This document shows positions 17,614-26,544 of a stretch of 29,645 nt of DNA, one piece after another. Below the pieces are notes generated by a model that worked only from the letters and a program-made list of their open reading frames with translations, did no database searches and had not been told where the DNA came from. Source of the stretch: an uncultured Agathobacter sp. Its GTDB lineage: Bacteria > Bacillota > Clostridia > Lachnospirales > Lachnospiraceae. The DNA lies in assembly GCA_934316545.1 (NCBI GenBank), contig CAKRDT010000026.1:1-29645 (forward strand), read 5' to 3'. Every line of letters begins with the position of its first letter. The first letter of the stretch is position 1. The position numbers were made by a program, and so were the translations under genes.

Positions 17614-17843
17614 AGAAAATTAGCAGTAAGTTTTTTAAGCCGACGGACTTTGAACGATACCGACTTTCTCTCAGCTTTTTCTGCGAATTAACTCCTGCAA
17701 CGATTTTGGATAGTTTTTCATCACATGAAACAATCATGCAATGATCCAAAACAATGGAACGCAGGAGCAGTCGCAGAAAAGAGCTTCGATAACGTGTATC
17801 ATCCAAAATCCTGTTGGTTGAATACGTTTGCTGCTAATTTTCT
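17614..17843. repeat. 230-bp nested inverted repeat, MITE-like or structured RNA
   Basis: The gene-free stretch 17539-17967 holds a large hairpin. The outer arms AGAAAATTAGCAG (17614-17626) and CTGCTAATTTTCT (17831-17843) are perfect 13-bp inverted repeats. Further in, TTTTCTGCGA (17677-17686) pairs with 17771-17780, CTCCTGC (17692-17698) with 17761-17767, and TTTTGGAT (17704-17711) with 17744-17751. All share a centre within about one base of 17728. Of the mismatches in the 50-base segment next to the outer arm, several would be G-U pairs in plus-strand RNA. I found no target duplication and no coding sequence; no known RNA family is recognised. Confidence 0.7.
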
Positions 17844-17967
17844 TTTTTACATTTTTAATCCGGTATCTGTGTATTAAAAAATGCTATCTGATGCACGACA
17901 AAAATTTGTCTCATAGTAAATAATAAATCTAGGGCATGGCCTTTCTTGTTTCTCCATGACTCAATCG

Positions 17968-18858
17968 TCAAATTTCTTCCACAAGAAGTTTCTTTAATTT
18001 CTGCGCGGCGGCACTCATCGGACGCCCCGAATCATAGACCATACTCACAAAACGTTTCGGAAGCTGCTCCAGCAATCGAATCGGAACAATCTCCTGCTTT
18101 CGAATTGCCTCCTCCGCCATACTCTCCGGGAGGAATGCCAGTCCAAGTTCGTTTTTGACCAGAGATAAGATCTGATCCGTCGTTGCCGCTTCCGTGTCCG
18201 CAACCAGCTCGGCTCCATAAGATAAAAACAGCTGATCGTAAAAATGATACGTTGCCGTATCTGCGCCGAGACTGATAAAAGGATATTCTTTCAGATCCTT
18301 TAGTGACAGCTTACGGTTCTCAAGCTCAGAAAATGATCTGCCACCGACAAGCATTTCACGAAATTCGCTCAACTCTACCTCATTCATGGATCCGTCCATT
18401 TCAAGCGGAGTCGTCACAACTGCAAAATCAATTTCACCGCTTTTGAGCGATCGAATCGCCTGCGGGGTTGAATGATTTGTAATCTTAAGTTTGACCCCCG
18501 GATATGACATATGAAAATTTTTCAGTCGATCCAGCAAATAGATATTGAGTGCCGTCTCGGTCGCTCCGATTGAAACATTTCCATATTCCAGTCCCGCACT
18601 GTCTGATAATTCTTCTTCCGCAAGTTGAAACTGTTTCATCGCCGCAGAAACTCTCGTGTAGAGCCTCTCACCCTCCGGGGTAAGATATACCCCCCTGTTA
18701 GTTCTGACAAAAAGCGTACAGTTGACTTCGTGCTCCAGACAATTCATCGCACGGGTAATATTCGGCTGACTGTTATTCAGCGCACGCGCAGCCTTCGTAA
18801 AGTTTTCGTATTTTGCTACATAATAAAAGATTCTGTAATATTCCAGATTGACGTTCAT
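17968..18858 (-). CDS. LysR-family transcriptional regulator
   Basis: A 296-residue LysR-type regulator. Residues 1-60 form the winged helix-turn-helix (YYRIFYYVAKYENFTKAARA, then NNSQPNITRAMNCLEHEV), and residues 90-290 the periplasmic-binding-protein-like effector domain. The ATG at 18858 follows AAAGG at suitable distance; a GTG two codons earlier overlaps that site. It is divergent from the unrecognised gene at 18976 with 117 bases between them, the classical layout in which a LysR protein controls its neighbour and itself. The effector is unknown; an amino acid is a fair guess given the ThrE-type exporter downstream. Confidence 0.9.
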   Translation of the reverse strand: MNVNLEYYRIFYYVAKYENFTKAARALNNSQPNITRAMNCLEHEVNCTLFVRTNRGVYLTPEGERLYTRVSAAMKQFQLAEEELSDSAGLEYGNVSIGATETALNIYLLDRLKNFHMSYPGVKLKITNHSTPQAIRSLKSGEIDFAVVTTPLEMDGSMNEVELSEFREMLVGGRSFSELENRKLSLKDLKEYPFISLGADTATYHFYDQLFLSYGAELVADTEAATTDQILSLVKNELGLAFLPESMAEEAIRKQEIVPIRLLEQLPKRFVSMVYDSGRPMSAAAQKLKKLLVEEI

Positions 18859-18896
18859 ATACACCTTTCTAATATATCAAATAATTATCTCTGTTA

Positions 18897-18907
18897 TATC
18901 AATGATA
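18897..18907. promoter_or_regulatory. Candidate LysR operator
   Basis: TATCA-A-TGATA is a perfect 5-1-5 inverted repeat just upstream of the -35 of the 18976 gene and within the divergent LysR intergenic region, the expected place for a LysR box. It is short and could be chance. Confidence 0.35.
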
Positions 18908-18910
18908 CTG

Positions 18911-18939
18911 TTTACTTATTTCCATTCTCAAATTATAAT
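18911..18939 (+). promoter_or_regulatory. Predicted promoter of the 18976-thrE-like operon
   Basis: TTTACT (18911-18916) and TATAAT (18934-18939) are 17 bases apart and end 36 bases before the ATG. Confidence 0.6.
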
Positions 18940-18975
18940 CCCTTTAGAAAAGAAAAACAACAAGGAGATGTTCTT

Positions 18976-19773
18976 ATGTCATTAGTATTACCACGTGAAA
19001 AAGAAGTAGAAAATATGTTTTCGAGAATTCTTTCTTCCAAAGAATCCTGCGAACGACTGATTGGAACGTTTTACGGACATTTGAGTGAGGAGGATCGCTA
19101 TATGGATCCGGATCCTCATCATTTTGCAGAAGTCCTGCTTAATGCATACAAAAACGGCGATGTAAGCGCCTTGTTACTGGAATTGTGTAACCGAAGCATG
19201 TTTGATCTCTTAAAGGAAGCTTACCTGATTCCGAAGCGTTTCCACGGCAAAGCAGGCGAAAATCCGGTTCTTCTAACCGATGCCGACGGCAATCTCGCAG
19301 TGAACCGGACGACACTTGTTCCGAAACATGAATATAAGAAGTTTCAGGAGATCTACAAAGCGCATCCTGCGGCTCCGCGCTCGAAGCTGTATCTTGCAGA
19401 CGGATATGATCTGGTGCGTTACTACACACATGATATGAACATTTGCGAGAAAAAGGAAAACAAACAGCGCGGTATCCTCGTCCTCTATGCTTTGCCGGAT
19501 ACAAAGAAACTCAATCTGACCGAAGCACAGGCATATGATGTCATCTGGAACACCTTCCAGGAGATTCAGCAGGAAGCCTACTCCGCCATCGTATATTACG
19601 GCCAGGAGACCGGAAGCCGCTCCGGTAAATCCTTTGACGAACTCGGTGTCTTACTCCCGATCCATCAGTTTGAGAGCAAGATGCTTCAGCATCTTTCCGT
19701 TATTGACGGTCTGGTATTATCCTGCCGCGAAAATATGATCAAAGTTGCCGGAAGCGACAGCCTTGACCTATAA
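18976..19773 (+). CDS. Unrecognised cytoplasmic protein, ThrE operon partner
   Basis: I do not recognise this 265-residue protein. It has no signal peptide or membrane segment and is rich in charged residues, with a mixed helix/strand pattern. The first half is mainly helical; around residues 160-265 there are hydrophobic strands (RGILVLYALP, SAIVYYG, ELGVLLP) suggesting an alpha/beta domain. The start at 18976 has AAGGAG eight to nine bases upstream; the frame stays open upstream to 18625, but that part overlaps the divergent LysR gene and has no start signal. It is 14 bases upstream of the ThrE-family exporter and probably cotranscribed, under LysR control. A link to amino-acid export or sensing is inference. 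Confidence 0.8.
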   Translation: MSLVLPREKEVENMFSRILSSKESCERLIGTFYGHLSEEDRYMDPDPHHFAEVLLNAYKNGDVSALLLELCNRSMFDLLKEAYLIPKRFHGKAGENPVLLTDADGNLAVNRTTLVPKHEYKKFQEIYKAHPAAPRSKLYLADGYDLVRYYTHDMNICEKKENKQRGILVLYALPDTKKLNLTEAQAYDVIWNTFQEIQQEAYSAIVYYGQETGSRSGKSFDELGVLLPIHQFESKMLQHLSVIDGLVLSCRENMIKVAGSDSLDL

Positions 19774-19787
19774 ACCAGAGGTGTCCT

Positions 19788-21128
19788 ATGAAAACCGCAA
19801 AACCTCAACCTGTTATCAAAAAAAATCATATGGATATTCTCTGGCATGAATATGCCGATCCGAACGATAAGACGCCGATCACAGAGGCAAACCTCTCCGT
19901 AAAAGCGTCCATTATAGGAAGAGTCGGAATTATGATGCTCGCCTGTGGCACGGGAGCGTGGCGTGTCCGCAGCTCCATGAATGAACTGTCGGAACTGATG
20001 CATATCACCTGCACGGTGGACATTGGTCTCATGTCGATCAATTACACCTGCTTCGACGGCGAAGAAAGCTTCAGCCAGTCGCTGTGTCTGACCAACACTG
20101 GTGTCAACACGTCCCAGCTGAACCGTTTGGAGAAGTTCGTCATGCATTTTTCGGAAAATGAGATCACTCTAAACTGTGAAAAGATTCACTCTGCACTTGA
20201 TAAGATTGAAGAAATTCATGGATTATACTCGCCTTCCACACTGGCCGTTGCAGCAGCCCTGGCCTGTGGAGCCTTCACATTTCTGCTGGGCGGCGGTTTT
20301 GTAGAGATGTTGTGTGCTTTCGTTGGTGCAGGCATCGGAAATTATGTGCGATGCAAACTGTCAAAGCATCACTTTACCTTGTTTTTATGCATTATGACCT
20401 CCGTCTCTGCAGCATGCCTAAGCTATACCGTGTTGCTTAAAATACTGGAGATCATCTTTGCAGTCAATCTCCAGCATGAGGCCGGATATATCTGTTCCAT
20501 GCTTTTTATCATTCCGGGATTCCCATTTATCACAAGCGGCATCGACCTTGCCAAGCTGGATATGCGTTCCGGAACCGAGCGTCTGGCCTACGCATTGATC
20601 ATCGTTACCGTTGCAACCATGACCGCATGGATCCTCGCAATGCTGCTCGGCTTAAAACCGATCGCATTCCTTCCGCTGGATCTCGCATTATGGCAGTGGA
20701 TCCTGCTTCGCATGCTGTTCAGTTTCTGCGGTGTATTCGGATTCTCGATCATGTTTAACAGTCCGATCCGTCTCGCCACCGCTGCCGGTCTCATCGGTGC
20801 GGTCTCCAACACGCTTCGTCTGGAGCTGATCGATCTGTATGCAATCCCGCCTGCCGCTGCAGCCTTCATCGGTGCTTTTCTCGCGGGAATCCTTGCCTCC
20901 ACGCTTAAAGGCGTCGCAGGCTACCCACGTATTTCACTGACCGTTCCGTCCATTGTCATCATGGTCCCTGGACTGTATCTGTACAAAGGTTTCTACAACC
21001 TCGGCATCATGGAACTGGCGACAGCCGCCTCGTGGCTTGCAGCCGCACTTCTGATCATCTTAGCGTTACCGCTCGGACTGATCTTTGCACGAATAGCGAC
21101 CGACAAAACATTCCGGTATTGTACGTGA
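19788..21128 (+). CDS. ThrE-family threonine/serine exporter
   Basis: A 446-residue membrane protein that combines both halves of the ThrE system in one chain: an N-terminal cytoplasmic part (1-145, with VGIMMLACGTGAWRVRSSM), then a first set of hydrophobic helices (about 148-275), and a second, ThrE_2-like set (about 280-440). In many Firmicutes these are two separate small proteins. Characterised members export threonine and serine. The conserved IPGFPFITSGIDLAKLDMRS stretch is in the first half and the VPSIVIMVPGLYLYKG stretch in the second. GAGGT lies five bases before the ATG. The stop is only 4 bases from the end of the convergent hemC gene. Confidence 0.86.
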   Translation: MKTAKPQPVIKKNHMDILWHEYADPNDKTPITEANLSVKASIIGRVGIMMLACGTGAWRVRSSMNELSELMHITCTVDIGLMSINYTCFDGEESFSQSLCLTNTGVNTSQLNRLEKFVMHFSENEITLNCEKIHSALDKIEEIHGLYSPSTLAVAAALACGAFTFLLGGGFVEMLCAFVGAGIGNYVRCKLSKHHFTLFLCIMTSVSAACLSYTVLLKILEIIFAVNLQHEAGYICSMLFIIPGFPFITSGIDLAKLDMRSGTERLAYALIIVTVATMTAWILAMLLGLKPIAFLPLDLALWQWILLRMLFSFCGVFGFSIMFNSPIRLATAAGLIGAVSNTLRLELIDLYAIPPAAAAFIGAFLAGILASTLKGVAGYPRISLTVPSIVIMVPGLYLYKGFYNLGIMELATAASWLAAALLIILALPLGLIFARIATDKTFRYCT

Positions 21129-21132
21129 TCTA

Positions 21133-22041
21133 TCATTCAAAAACCTCAGGATCACTTCCAATAAGATTTTGAAGTTCCAGCACTGCTGCCGCGGCAAGTT
21201 TCTTCGGATCATCTCCAAATTTTTCACAAGTTACAATATGCTTTCCGTCTGCATCTCCGTAGAGCGCATGCAGGCGGATTTTTCCATCCGTAAGGATCGC
21301 AGCATGCGCACCGATCGGCATATGACAGTCGCCGCCGATTTGCTGTAAGAATTCACGTTCCGTCTGTGCGATACGCTGCGCCTTTTTATCGGAAAAAGCG
21401 TTCAGCATCGACAATAATTCCGCATCCCGGCTGCGAAGCTCGATTGCAAGCGTTCCCTGCGCCGCTGCCGGAATCATCTCCTCCGTAGAGAGATACTGCG
21501 TGATCACCGATTCCATGTGAAGCCGCTTAAGTCCCGCAGCCGCAAGCACGATTCCATCAAGTTTCTGCTCCTGCATCTTCTTAAGGCGCGTATCCACATT
21601 GCCCCGGATATCAACGATCGTCAGATCCTGGCGAAGCGCAAGAAGCTGACAGGCACGGCGCTTGCTTCCCGTTCCGAGAACGGCATGTTCCGGCAGATCC
21701 GAAAGAGACTTTGCCTCGCGCAGGATCAGCACATCTCTTGGATCTTCTCTCTCCCACGCATCCGCAAAGCATAAGCCCTCCGGTATCTCGCCCGGCATAT
21801 CTTTCATGCTGTGTACCGCAAGCTGAATCGCGCCGTCCAATAATTCACGCTCGATTTCCTTGACAAAAAGACCCTTATCACCGATTGCCGCAAGCGACTT
21901 GTCCTGAATCTGATCGCCTTTCGTCTTGATGATCTTAAGTGTAAATTCATGTTCCGGATAACGTTCCTGTAATTTTTGCTGCACATATTCTGCCTGAACT
22001 AAAGCAAGCTTAGAACCACGAGTTCCAATCACAAATTGCAT
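21133..22041 (-). CDS. hemC: Hydroxymethylbilane synthase (porphobilinogen deaminase)
   Basis: A 302-residue HemC that joins four porphobilinogen units into hydroxymethylbilane. It begins GTRGSKLALVQ (7-17), has the VHSMKDMPGEIPEGL active-site region (76-90) and carries the dipyrromethane cofactor on Cys239 in GGDCHMPIG. Its length is normal and there is no fused HemD domain. AGGTGG lies upstream of the ATG. It is the last gene of the tetrapyrrole operon, 84 bases after hemA, and ends 4 bases from the convergent thrE-like gene. Confidence 0.95.
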   Translation of the reverse strand: MQFVIGTRGSKLALVQAEYVQQKLQERYPEHEFTLKIIKTKGDQIQDKSLAAIGDKGLFVKEIERELLDGAIQLAVHSMKDMPGEIPEGLCFADAWEREDPRDVLILREAKSLSDLPEHAVLGTGSKRRACQLLALRQDLTIVDIRGNVDTRLKKMQEQKLDGIVLAAAGLKRLHMESVITQYLSTEEMIPAAAQGTLAIELRSRDAELLSMLNAFSDKKAQRIAQTEREFLQQIGGDCHMPIGAHAAILTDGKIRLHALYGDADGKHIVTCEKFGDDPKKLAAAAVLELQNLIGSDPEVFE

Positions 22042-22094
22042 ATGTCTTTTCCACCTTTATCGTCCCAAAAACGCCTATATCAACATTCACAATG

Positions 22095-22123
22095 GGTTGC
22101 TGAAAGCATCCGCTTCAACAACC
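22095..22123 (-). other. Small hemA-hemC intercistronic hairpin
   Basis: GGTTG (22095-22099) and TGAA (22101-22104) pair with TTCA (22114-22117) and CAACC (22119-22123) across one mismatch in the 84-base gap. No T-run follows, so it should not stop transcription. Low certainty. Confidence 0.25.
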
Positions 22124-22125
22124 GG

Positions 22126-23346
22126 CTAATTCTCCTCTATCTGGAACAACTGCCGAACAACCTTTTGATACTCTTCCTGCTGCTCCTTCGATTCAATCTG
22201 TTTCATTTCAAGAATCGGCTCACGAAGCAGGCGGCGAAGCGATGCTTTCAGTATCTTTTTGACAATCTTCTGCTCCCTTGCCGACAGATCAAGCTTTCGG
22301 TTTAAATACTCATAACTGTCCGAAACGATCTCATCGCACTTCTGCTGCAGCGATTCGATCGTTGCGTCCATCCCTGCCGCGTTCAGCCACTCTCTTATCT
22401 CGGCAAGCGCCTCATCGATCATCAACTGTCCCTGCTGTACCAAAGTCTCGCGTTCCTTATAATTGTGCTCCACGATACGGTCTAAAGAATCCAGATTCAA
22501 CAGAAGCGCCGCATCTGCAATCGCCGGATCCACGTCACGAGGCGAAGCAAGATCCAGGAAAGCCAGGGGCCGATCGATTTCCACACATTCCGCTCTTATG
22601 ACAAGGTGAGGGGATGCGGTTGCCGACACAACGATATCACAATCCTTCATCTTTTCATATCGCTTCTCATAAGGCACGATCTCAATCCCCGGAAACTCTT
22701 CCAATAGCTCCCTAGCATGTGCAAATGTCCGGCTGCACACAGTCACCGCGGAGATCTCATACTCATAGAGATAGCGCAAAGCGAGCACCGCTGTCTTGCC
22801 GCTTCCGATCACGAGTGCCCTCTTTCCTTCAATGCCAAACACATCCTTAAGCTGCTGGATTCCGACATAACTGACCGACAGCGGCTTCTCACTGATCTTA
22901 AGTTCCGTCTTCATCTTCTTGGCACAGGTGACGGCCTCCCGGACCACTTTGTTAAGTTCCTTGCCTGTGTGTCCTAATGTCTGCGCAAGTTCAAACGCAT
23001 CCTTCACCTGTCCTAAAATCTGGTCCTCACCGAGTACCATGGATTCAAGTCCCGCTGCCACACGAAAGAGGTAACATAAGGCCTCCTCTCCGCTTCGGCA
23101 GTCCAGATAAGAAGAAGTCTCCATCTCCGGAAAAGTTTCTTGATATAATGTGCGAATCACATCCGCCGACTCCGCCCAGAAAAACACCTCGCTGCGGTTA
23201 CAGGTGGAAAGCACCATACACTGCTCCACACCGCGATCGGAGGCTTTTTGCATAAAATCAATCTTCTGATTATCCGTAAACGATACTTTATCACGGACGT
23301 CCTGATTCGCATTCTTGTAATTGATTCCTACGTATCCAAATTCCAT
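22126..23346 (-). CDS. hemA: Glutamyl-tRNA reductase
   Basis: A 406-residue HemA, the NADPH-dependent first enzyme of the C5 tetrapyrrole route, which reduces glutamyl-tRNA to glutamate-1-semialdehyde. It has the N-terminal [15 protein letters not shown] motif, the catalytic Cys49 in LSTCNRSE, the NADPH-binding GSGKTAV loop near 180 and a helical dimerisation domain. I use the ATG at 23346 because family proteins begin near here; the ribosome site is weak and a TTG three codons upstream is possible. It is followed by hemC. HemA is commonly the regulated step of the pathway, but no control element is seen here. Confidence 0.94.
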   Translation of the reverse strand: MEFGYVGINYKNANQDVRDKVSFTDNQKIDFMQKASDRGVEQCMVLSTCNRSEVFFWAESADVIRTLYQETFPEMETSSYLDCRSGEEALCYLFRVAAGLESMVLGEDQILGQVKDAFELAQTLGHTGKELNKVVREAVTCAKKMKTELKISEKPLSVSYVGIQQLKDVFGIEGKRALVIGSGKTAVLALRYLYEYEISAVTVCSRTFAHARELLEEFPGIEIVPYEKRYEKMKDCDIVVSATASPHLVIRAECVEIDRPLAFLDLASPRDVDPAIADAALLLNLDSLDRIVEHNYKERETLVQQGQLMIDEALAEIREWLNAAGMDATIESLQQKCDEIVSDSYEYLNRKLDLSAREQKIVKKILKASLRRLLREPILEMKQIESKEQQEEYQKVVRQLFQIEEN

Positions 23347-23460
23347 TTTTCCCAATATAACGATTTATCTTTCCTCTTTATGTGTCTGTTTTTCATCCAA
23401 GGCTTCCGCACAACTATCCAAATAACATTATGCCCAACCATATACGATAATGCAAATTCC

Positions 23461-24735
23461 TTATGAGCCAAAATATGCCCGCATCACATCGATCGTGCGC
23501 TCTAAATCCTCCTTGGAATGTGCATCCGAAAGAAACATTGCCTCAAACTGTGACGGTGCCACATAGATGCCGCGGTCAAGCAGGTATCCGAAGTAGTCCG
23601 CATACTGCTTCGGATCGGCGTGTGTCGCTGTCTCATAGTCCGTGACAGCGTCGCCTGTGAAGAAAATACTCATCAGAGAGCCAATCTGATTGACGCTCAC
23701 ACGGTTTCCCGCAGCCGCACGCACCGCATCCGCAAGCCTCTTGGCGCGTGCCGCGAGCCGGTCATAAATTCCGGTATCCTCACGCAGAATGCAAAGGGTT
23801 GCAAGTCCCGCTGCTGTGGCGATCGGATTGCCGGAAAGTGTGCCCGCCTGATAAACCGGGCCATCCGGCGAAACCATGCGCATGATCTCCTCACGTCCTC
23901 CGTATGCGCCGACCGGCATACCTCCACCGATGATCTTGCCAAAGGTCGTCAGGTCCGGCGTCACATGAAAATACTGCTGCGCTCCGCCTAGTGCCAGACG
24001 AAATCCGGTGATTACCTCATCAAAAATAAGCAGTGCCCCATACTCCTTTGTGATTTCACGCAAAAATGCAAGGAAACCGTCCTGCGGAAGTACCACCCCC
24101 ATATTGGCCGCCACCGGCTCCACGATGATTGCCGCGATCGAATCCGGATTTGCCTCAAAAAGCACCCTCACACTCTCCTCGTTATTGTATTCCGCAACCA
24201 GTGTATTCTTCGTATAATCCGCCGGAACACCCGCACTGTCCGGAACGGATGTCGTTAAAGCAGCCGATCCTGCCTTTACCAAAAGTCCGTCGGAATGTCC
24301 GTGATAGCAGCCTCTGAATTTGATGATCTTATCTCTTCGTGTATAACCTCTCGCCACACGGATGGCACTCATGGTCGCCTCGGTTCCGGAGCTCACAAGC
24401 CGGCTGACTTCCATAGACGGTACCAGTTCTGCAAGAAGCTCCGCCATCTCCACCTCGCGCTCCGTCGGAGCACCGTAGGTCAGTCCCTGGTCACACGCCT
24501 TTTTCACATCCGCTACCACCCGCGGATCGGCATGTCCTAAAATGCCCGGTCCCCAGGAGCATACATAATCAATCATCTCGTTACCGTCCACATCCGTGAT
24601 ATGTGCGCCTTTTGCACTCTGTATAAAACGCGGCGTACGTCCTACCGCCTGATACGCGCGGACCGGACTGTTCACACCGCCCGGCAGGCGTTTTACGGCT
24701 CTATGGTATAAGTTTTTTGAATTTGTGTCTGACAT
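23461..24735 (-). CDS. hemL: Glutamate-1-semialdehyde 2,1-aminomutase
   Basis: A 424-residue class III PLP aminomutase making 5-aminolevulinate from glutamate-1-semialdehyde. It has LPGGVNSPVRAY (17-28), YHGHSDGLLVKAGS (144-157), IFDEVITGFR (237-246) and the PLP lysine Lys267 in TTFGKIIGGGMPVGAYGG. The ATG at 24735 has GGAGG eight bases upstream, and the longer frame to 24786 is not supported. It lies 75 bases downstream of hemB and 114 bases upstream of hemA in the same operon. Confidence 0.96.
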   Translation of the reverse strand: MSDTNSKNLYHRAVKRLPGGVNSPVRAYQAVGRTPRFIQSAKGAHITDVDGNEMIDYVCSWGPGILGHADPRVVADVKKACDQGLTYGAPTEREVEMAELLAELVPSMEVSRLVSSGTEATMSAIRVARGYTRRDKIIKFRGCYHGHSDGLLVKAGSAALTTSVPDSAGVPADYTKNTLVAEYNNEESVRVLFEANPDSIAAIIVEPVAANMGVVLPQDGFLAFLREITKEYGALLIFDEVITGFRLALGGAQQYFHVTPDLTTFGKIIGGGMPVGAYGGREEIMRMVSPDGPVYQAGTLSGNPIATAAGLATLCILREDTGIYDRLAARAKRLADAVRAAAGNRVSVNQIGSLMSIFFTGDAVTDYETATHADPKQYADYFGYLLDRGIYVAPSQFEAMFLSDAHSKEDLERTIDVMRAYFGS

Positions 24736-24810
24736 TACAAAAACCTCCTGATCAAACATCATCCGATATCTATTGTCTTTCTGCAATTACATTGTTTCTA
24801 TGCATAGTTC

Positions 24811-25776
24811 TTACATCTCTTTCAGCCAGCGCGCCACATCCAGCGCATGATAGGTAATGATCATCTTCGCACCCGCACGCTTCATTCCGATCATATTTTC
24901 CATGACAATCTTCTTTTCATCAATCCATCCGTTGGCTGCGGCAGCCTTGACCATTGCATATTCGCCGCTGACATTATAAGCCACAATCGGCACATTGTAT
25001 TTCTCATGAATGGCACGAATGATGTCCATATAGGCCATCGCCGGTTTTGCGATGATCAGATCCGCGCCCTCTGCTATGTCTTCTTCCACTTCACGCAGCG
25101 CTTCCTGTCCGTTTGCCGGATCCATCTGATAAGTCTTTCGGTCTCCGAATCCCGGTGCGGAATGTGCCGCATCGCGGAACGGTCCGTAGTATCCGGACGC
25201 AAATTTTGCCGAGTATGCCATAATCGGAGTATAGGTAAAGCCGGCTTCATCCAAAGCCTTGCGGATTGCGCCGACACGCTTGTCCATCATATCACTCGGT
25301 GCCACAATATCCGCGCCTGCCTCTGCGTAGCTGACCGCAGACTTTGCGAGCAGCGGAAGGGTCTCATCATTTAAAATCACGCCGTCTTTGATCAGTCCAC
25401 AATGACCATGTGATGTGTACTCACACAGACATACATCCGCGATCACGATCAGTTCCGGATAATCCTTCTTGATTCTTCGGATTGCCTCCTGCACGATTCC
25501 GTGCTCATCATAAGCGCCGCTTCCGACCTCATCCTTGTGTGCCGGAATGCCGAAGATTAAGATGGCAGGAATCCCGGCCTCTTTCACGCGGTCAAGCTCC
25601 TCATTCATGCGGTCAAGCGAATACTGGCAGATGCCCGGCATCGACTCCACCGGCTCCGCAAGATTCTCTCCTTCCATAACAAAAAGCGGATAGATCAGCT
25701 CATCCACTCTCACGTGATTTTCTCTTACCATGTTGCGCAGAGCAACGGTTTGTCTTAATCTTCTTGTTCGATCCAT
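24811..25776 (-). CDS. hemB: Delta-aminolevulinic acid dehydratase (porphobilinogen synthase)
   Basis: A 321-residue HemB that condenses two 5-aminolevulinates into porphobilinogen. The two active-site lysines are Lys191 in YSAKFASGYYGPFRDA and Lys244 in IIAKPAMAYMD. The cysteine cluster Cys116, Cys118 and Cys126 (DVCLCEYTSHGHCGL) marks a zinc-dependent type. The ATG at 25776 has AAGGA upstream and starts one base after the stop of the siroheme dehydrogenase-like gene. The earlier in-frame start at 25827 would lie inside that gene and is not supported. Confidence 0.96.
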   Translation of the reverse strand: MDRTRRLRQTVALRNMVRENHVRVDELIYPLFVMEGENLAEPVESMPGICQYSLDRMNEELDRVKEAGIPAILIFGIPAHKDEVGSGAYDEHGIVQEAIRRIKKDYPELIVIADVCLCEYTSHGHCGLIKDGVILNDETLPLLAKSAVSYAEAGADIVAPSDMMDKRVGAIRKALDEAGFTYTPIMAYSAKFASGYYGPFRDAAHSAPGFGDRKTYQMDPANGQEALREVEEDIAEGADLIIAKPAMAYMDIIRAIHEKYNVPIVAYNVSGEYAMVKAAAANGWIDEKKIVMENMIGMKRAGAKMIITYHALDVARWLKEM

Positions 25777-25777
25777 T

Positions 25778-26434
25778 TTACTTCCTTCTTTCTCTATTGC
25801 ACAGACTTTCATCTTGTATTTTGCCAATCATCCCCTGCAGCTCACTCTCGGAAAGCTGCAATTCCTGTCCCGCATCATTGCGCTTCAACAGTTCTTCAAG
25901 AACCATCCGATATACTCTCTTTCGTTCGCATTCCGTAGCAAAAGATGCCTTGACGCACTCCCGGATACTTCCCATATATTCGTTGATCATGCCGAGTTCA
26001 TTCGTCAGTACCTTCATAGTCTCTGCTTTTAAGTACTGTGTCAGCACCGGACTGTTTCCCGCGCTGGAAAAGGCTCCAACCACATTCTGCCTTTTCACAT
26101 AAGCCGGAAAGATAAATGTACAGTCTTCGGGCTGATCCACAGCATTTACCGGAATACTACGGCTTCTTGCCGCTTCCGCGACTTTATGGTTGAATTCCTT
26201 ATCATCCGTTGCTGCCACAACGAGTGCCACGTCCCCCAGATCTTCCGTGACAAAATGCCGCTCGCTCACACGCACCGGAAGCTTCTTGATCCCGGTATCA
26301 ACCTTCCATGCCACAACCGACACATATGCACCGAAATCAAGCAGGACTTTCACTTTTCGGAGTGCCACACTTCCTCCACCGACAACCAGACACCACTTCT
26401 TATTGATATCGAAAAACATCGGAAAATATGCCAT
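25778..26434 (-). CDS. Siroheme synthase-type precorrin-2 dehydrogenase (Met8/SirC-like)
   Basis: A 218-residue protein matching the NAD-dependent dehydrogenase half of CysG or Met8. It has the Rossmann loop VVGGGSVALRKVKVLL (17-32), then LVVAATDDKEFN (71-82) and NAVDQPEDCTFIFPA (97-111), whose aspartate is at the place of the catalytic residue, and a helical C-terminal domain. It converts precorrin-2 to sirohydrochlorin, and some members also insert iron. GGGG lies eight bases before the ATG. As first gene of the operon it suggests the cluster feeds siroheme or a corrinoid rather than only heme. Whether it is bifunctional cannot be told. Confidence 0.87.
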   Translation of the reverse strand: MAYFPMFFDINKKWCLVVGGGSVALRKVKVLLDFGAYVSVVAWKVDTGIKKLPVRVSERHFVTEDLGDVALVVAATDDKEFNHKVAEAARSRSIPVNAVDQPEDCTFIFPAYVKRQNVVGAFSSAGNSPVLTQYLKAETMKVLTNELGMINEYMGSIRECVKASFATECERKRVYRMVLEELLKRNDAGQELQLSESELQGMIGKIQDESLCNRERRK

Positions 26435-26494
26435 CTCTCAATCCCCTTTTCATCTAGTTTAATTCCTATCATATTTATCGGCATTCCGCATATT

Positions 26495-26523
26495 ATGATA
26501 TAATTCTCCGCTTTATTTTGCAA
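26495..26523 (-). promoter_or_regulatory. Predicted promoter of the tetrapyrrole operon
   Basis: On the minus strand, TTGCAA (26518-26523) and TATCAT (26495-26500) are 17 bases apart, upstream of the ATG at 26434. The element inserted at 26558 lies just upstream of this promoter and leaves it intact. Confidence 0.5.
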
Positions 26524-26544
26524 GTATATCTGACAGATTCATGG

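Noticed and set aside
17462..17806. 114-codon open frame on the minus strand, overlapping the flavin reductase-like gene and the 230-bp repeat
   Set aside because: It overlaps a well-supported gene at one end, has no ribosome site and no recognisable domain; the strong pairing structure explains the sequence better.
18625..18975. Upstream extension of the unrecognised gene at 18976
   Set aside because: It would run through the LysR gene and the promoter region and has no start signal; AAGGAG before 18976 decides the start.
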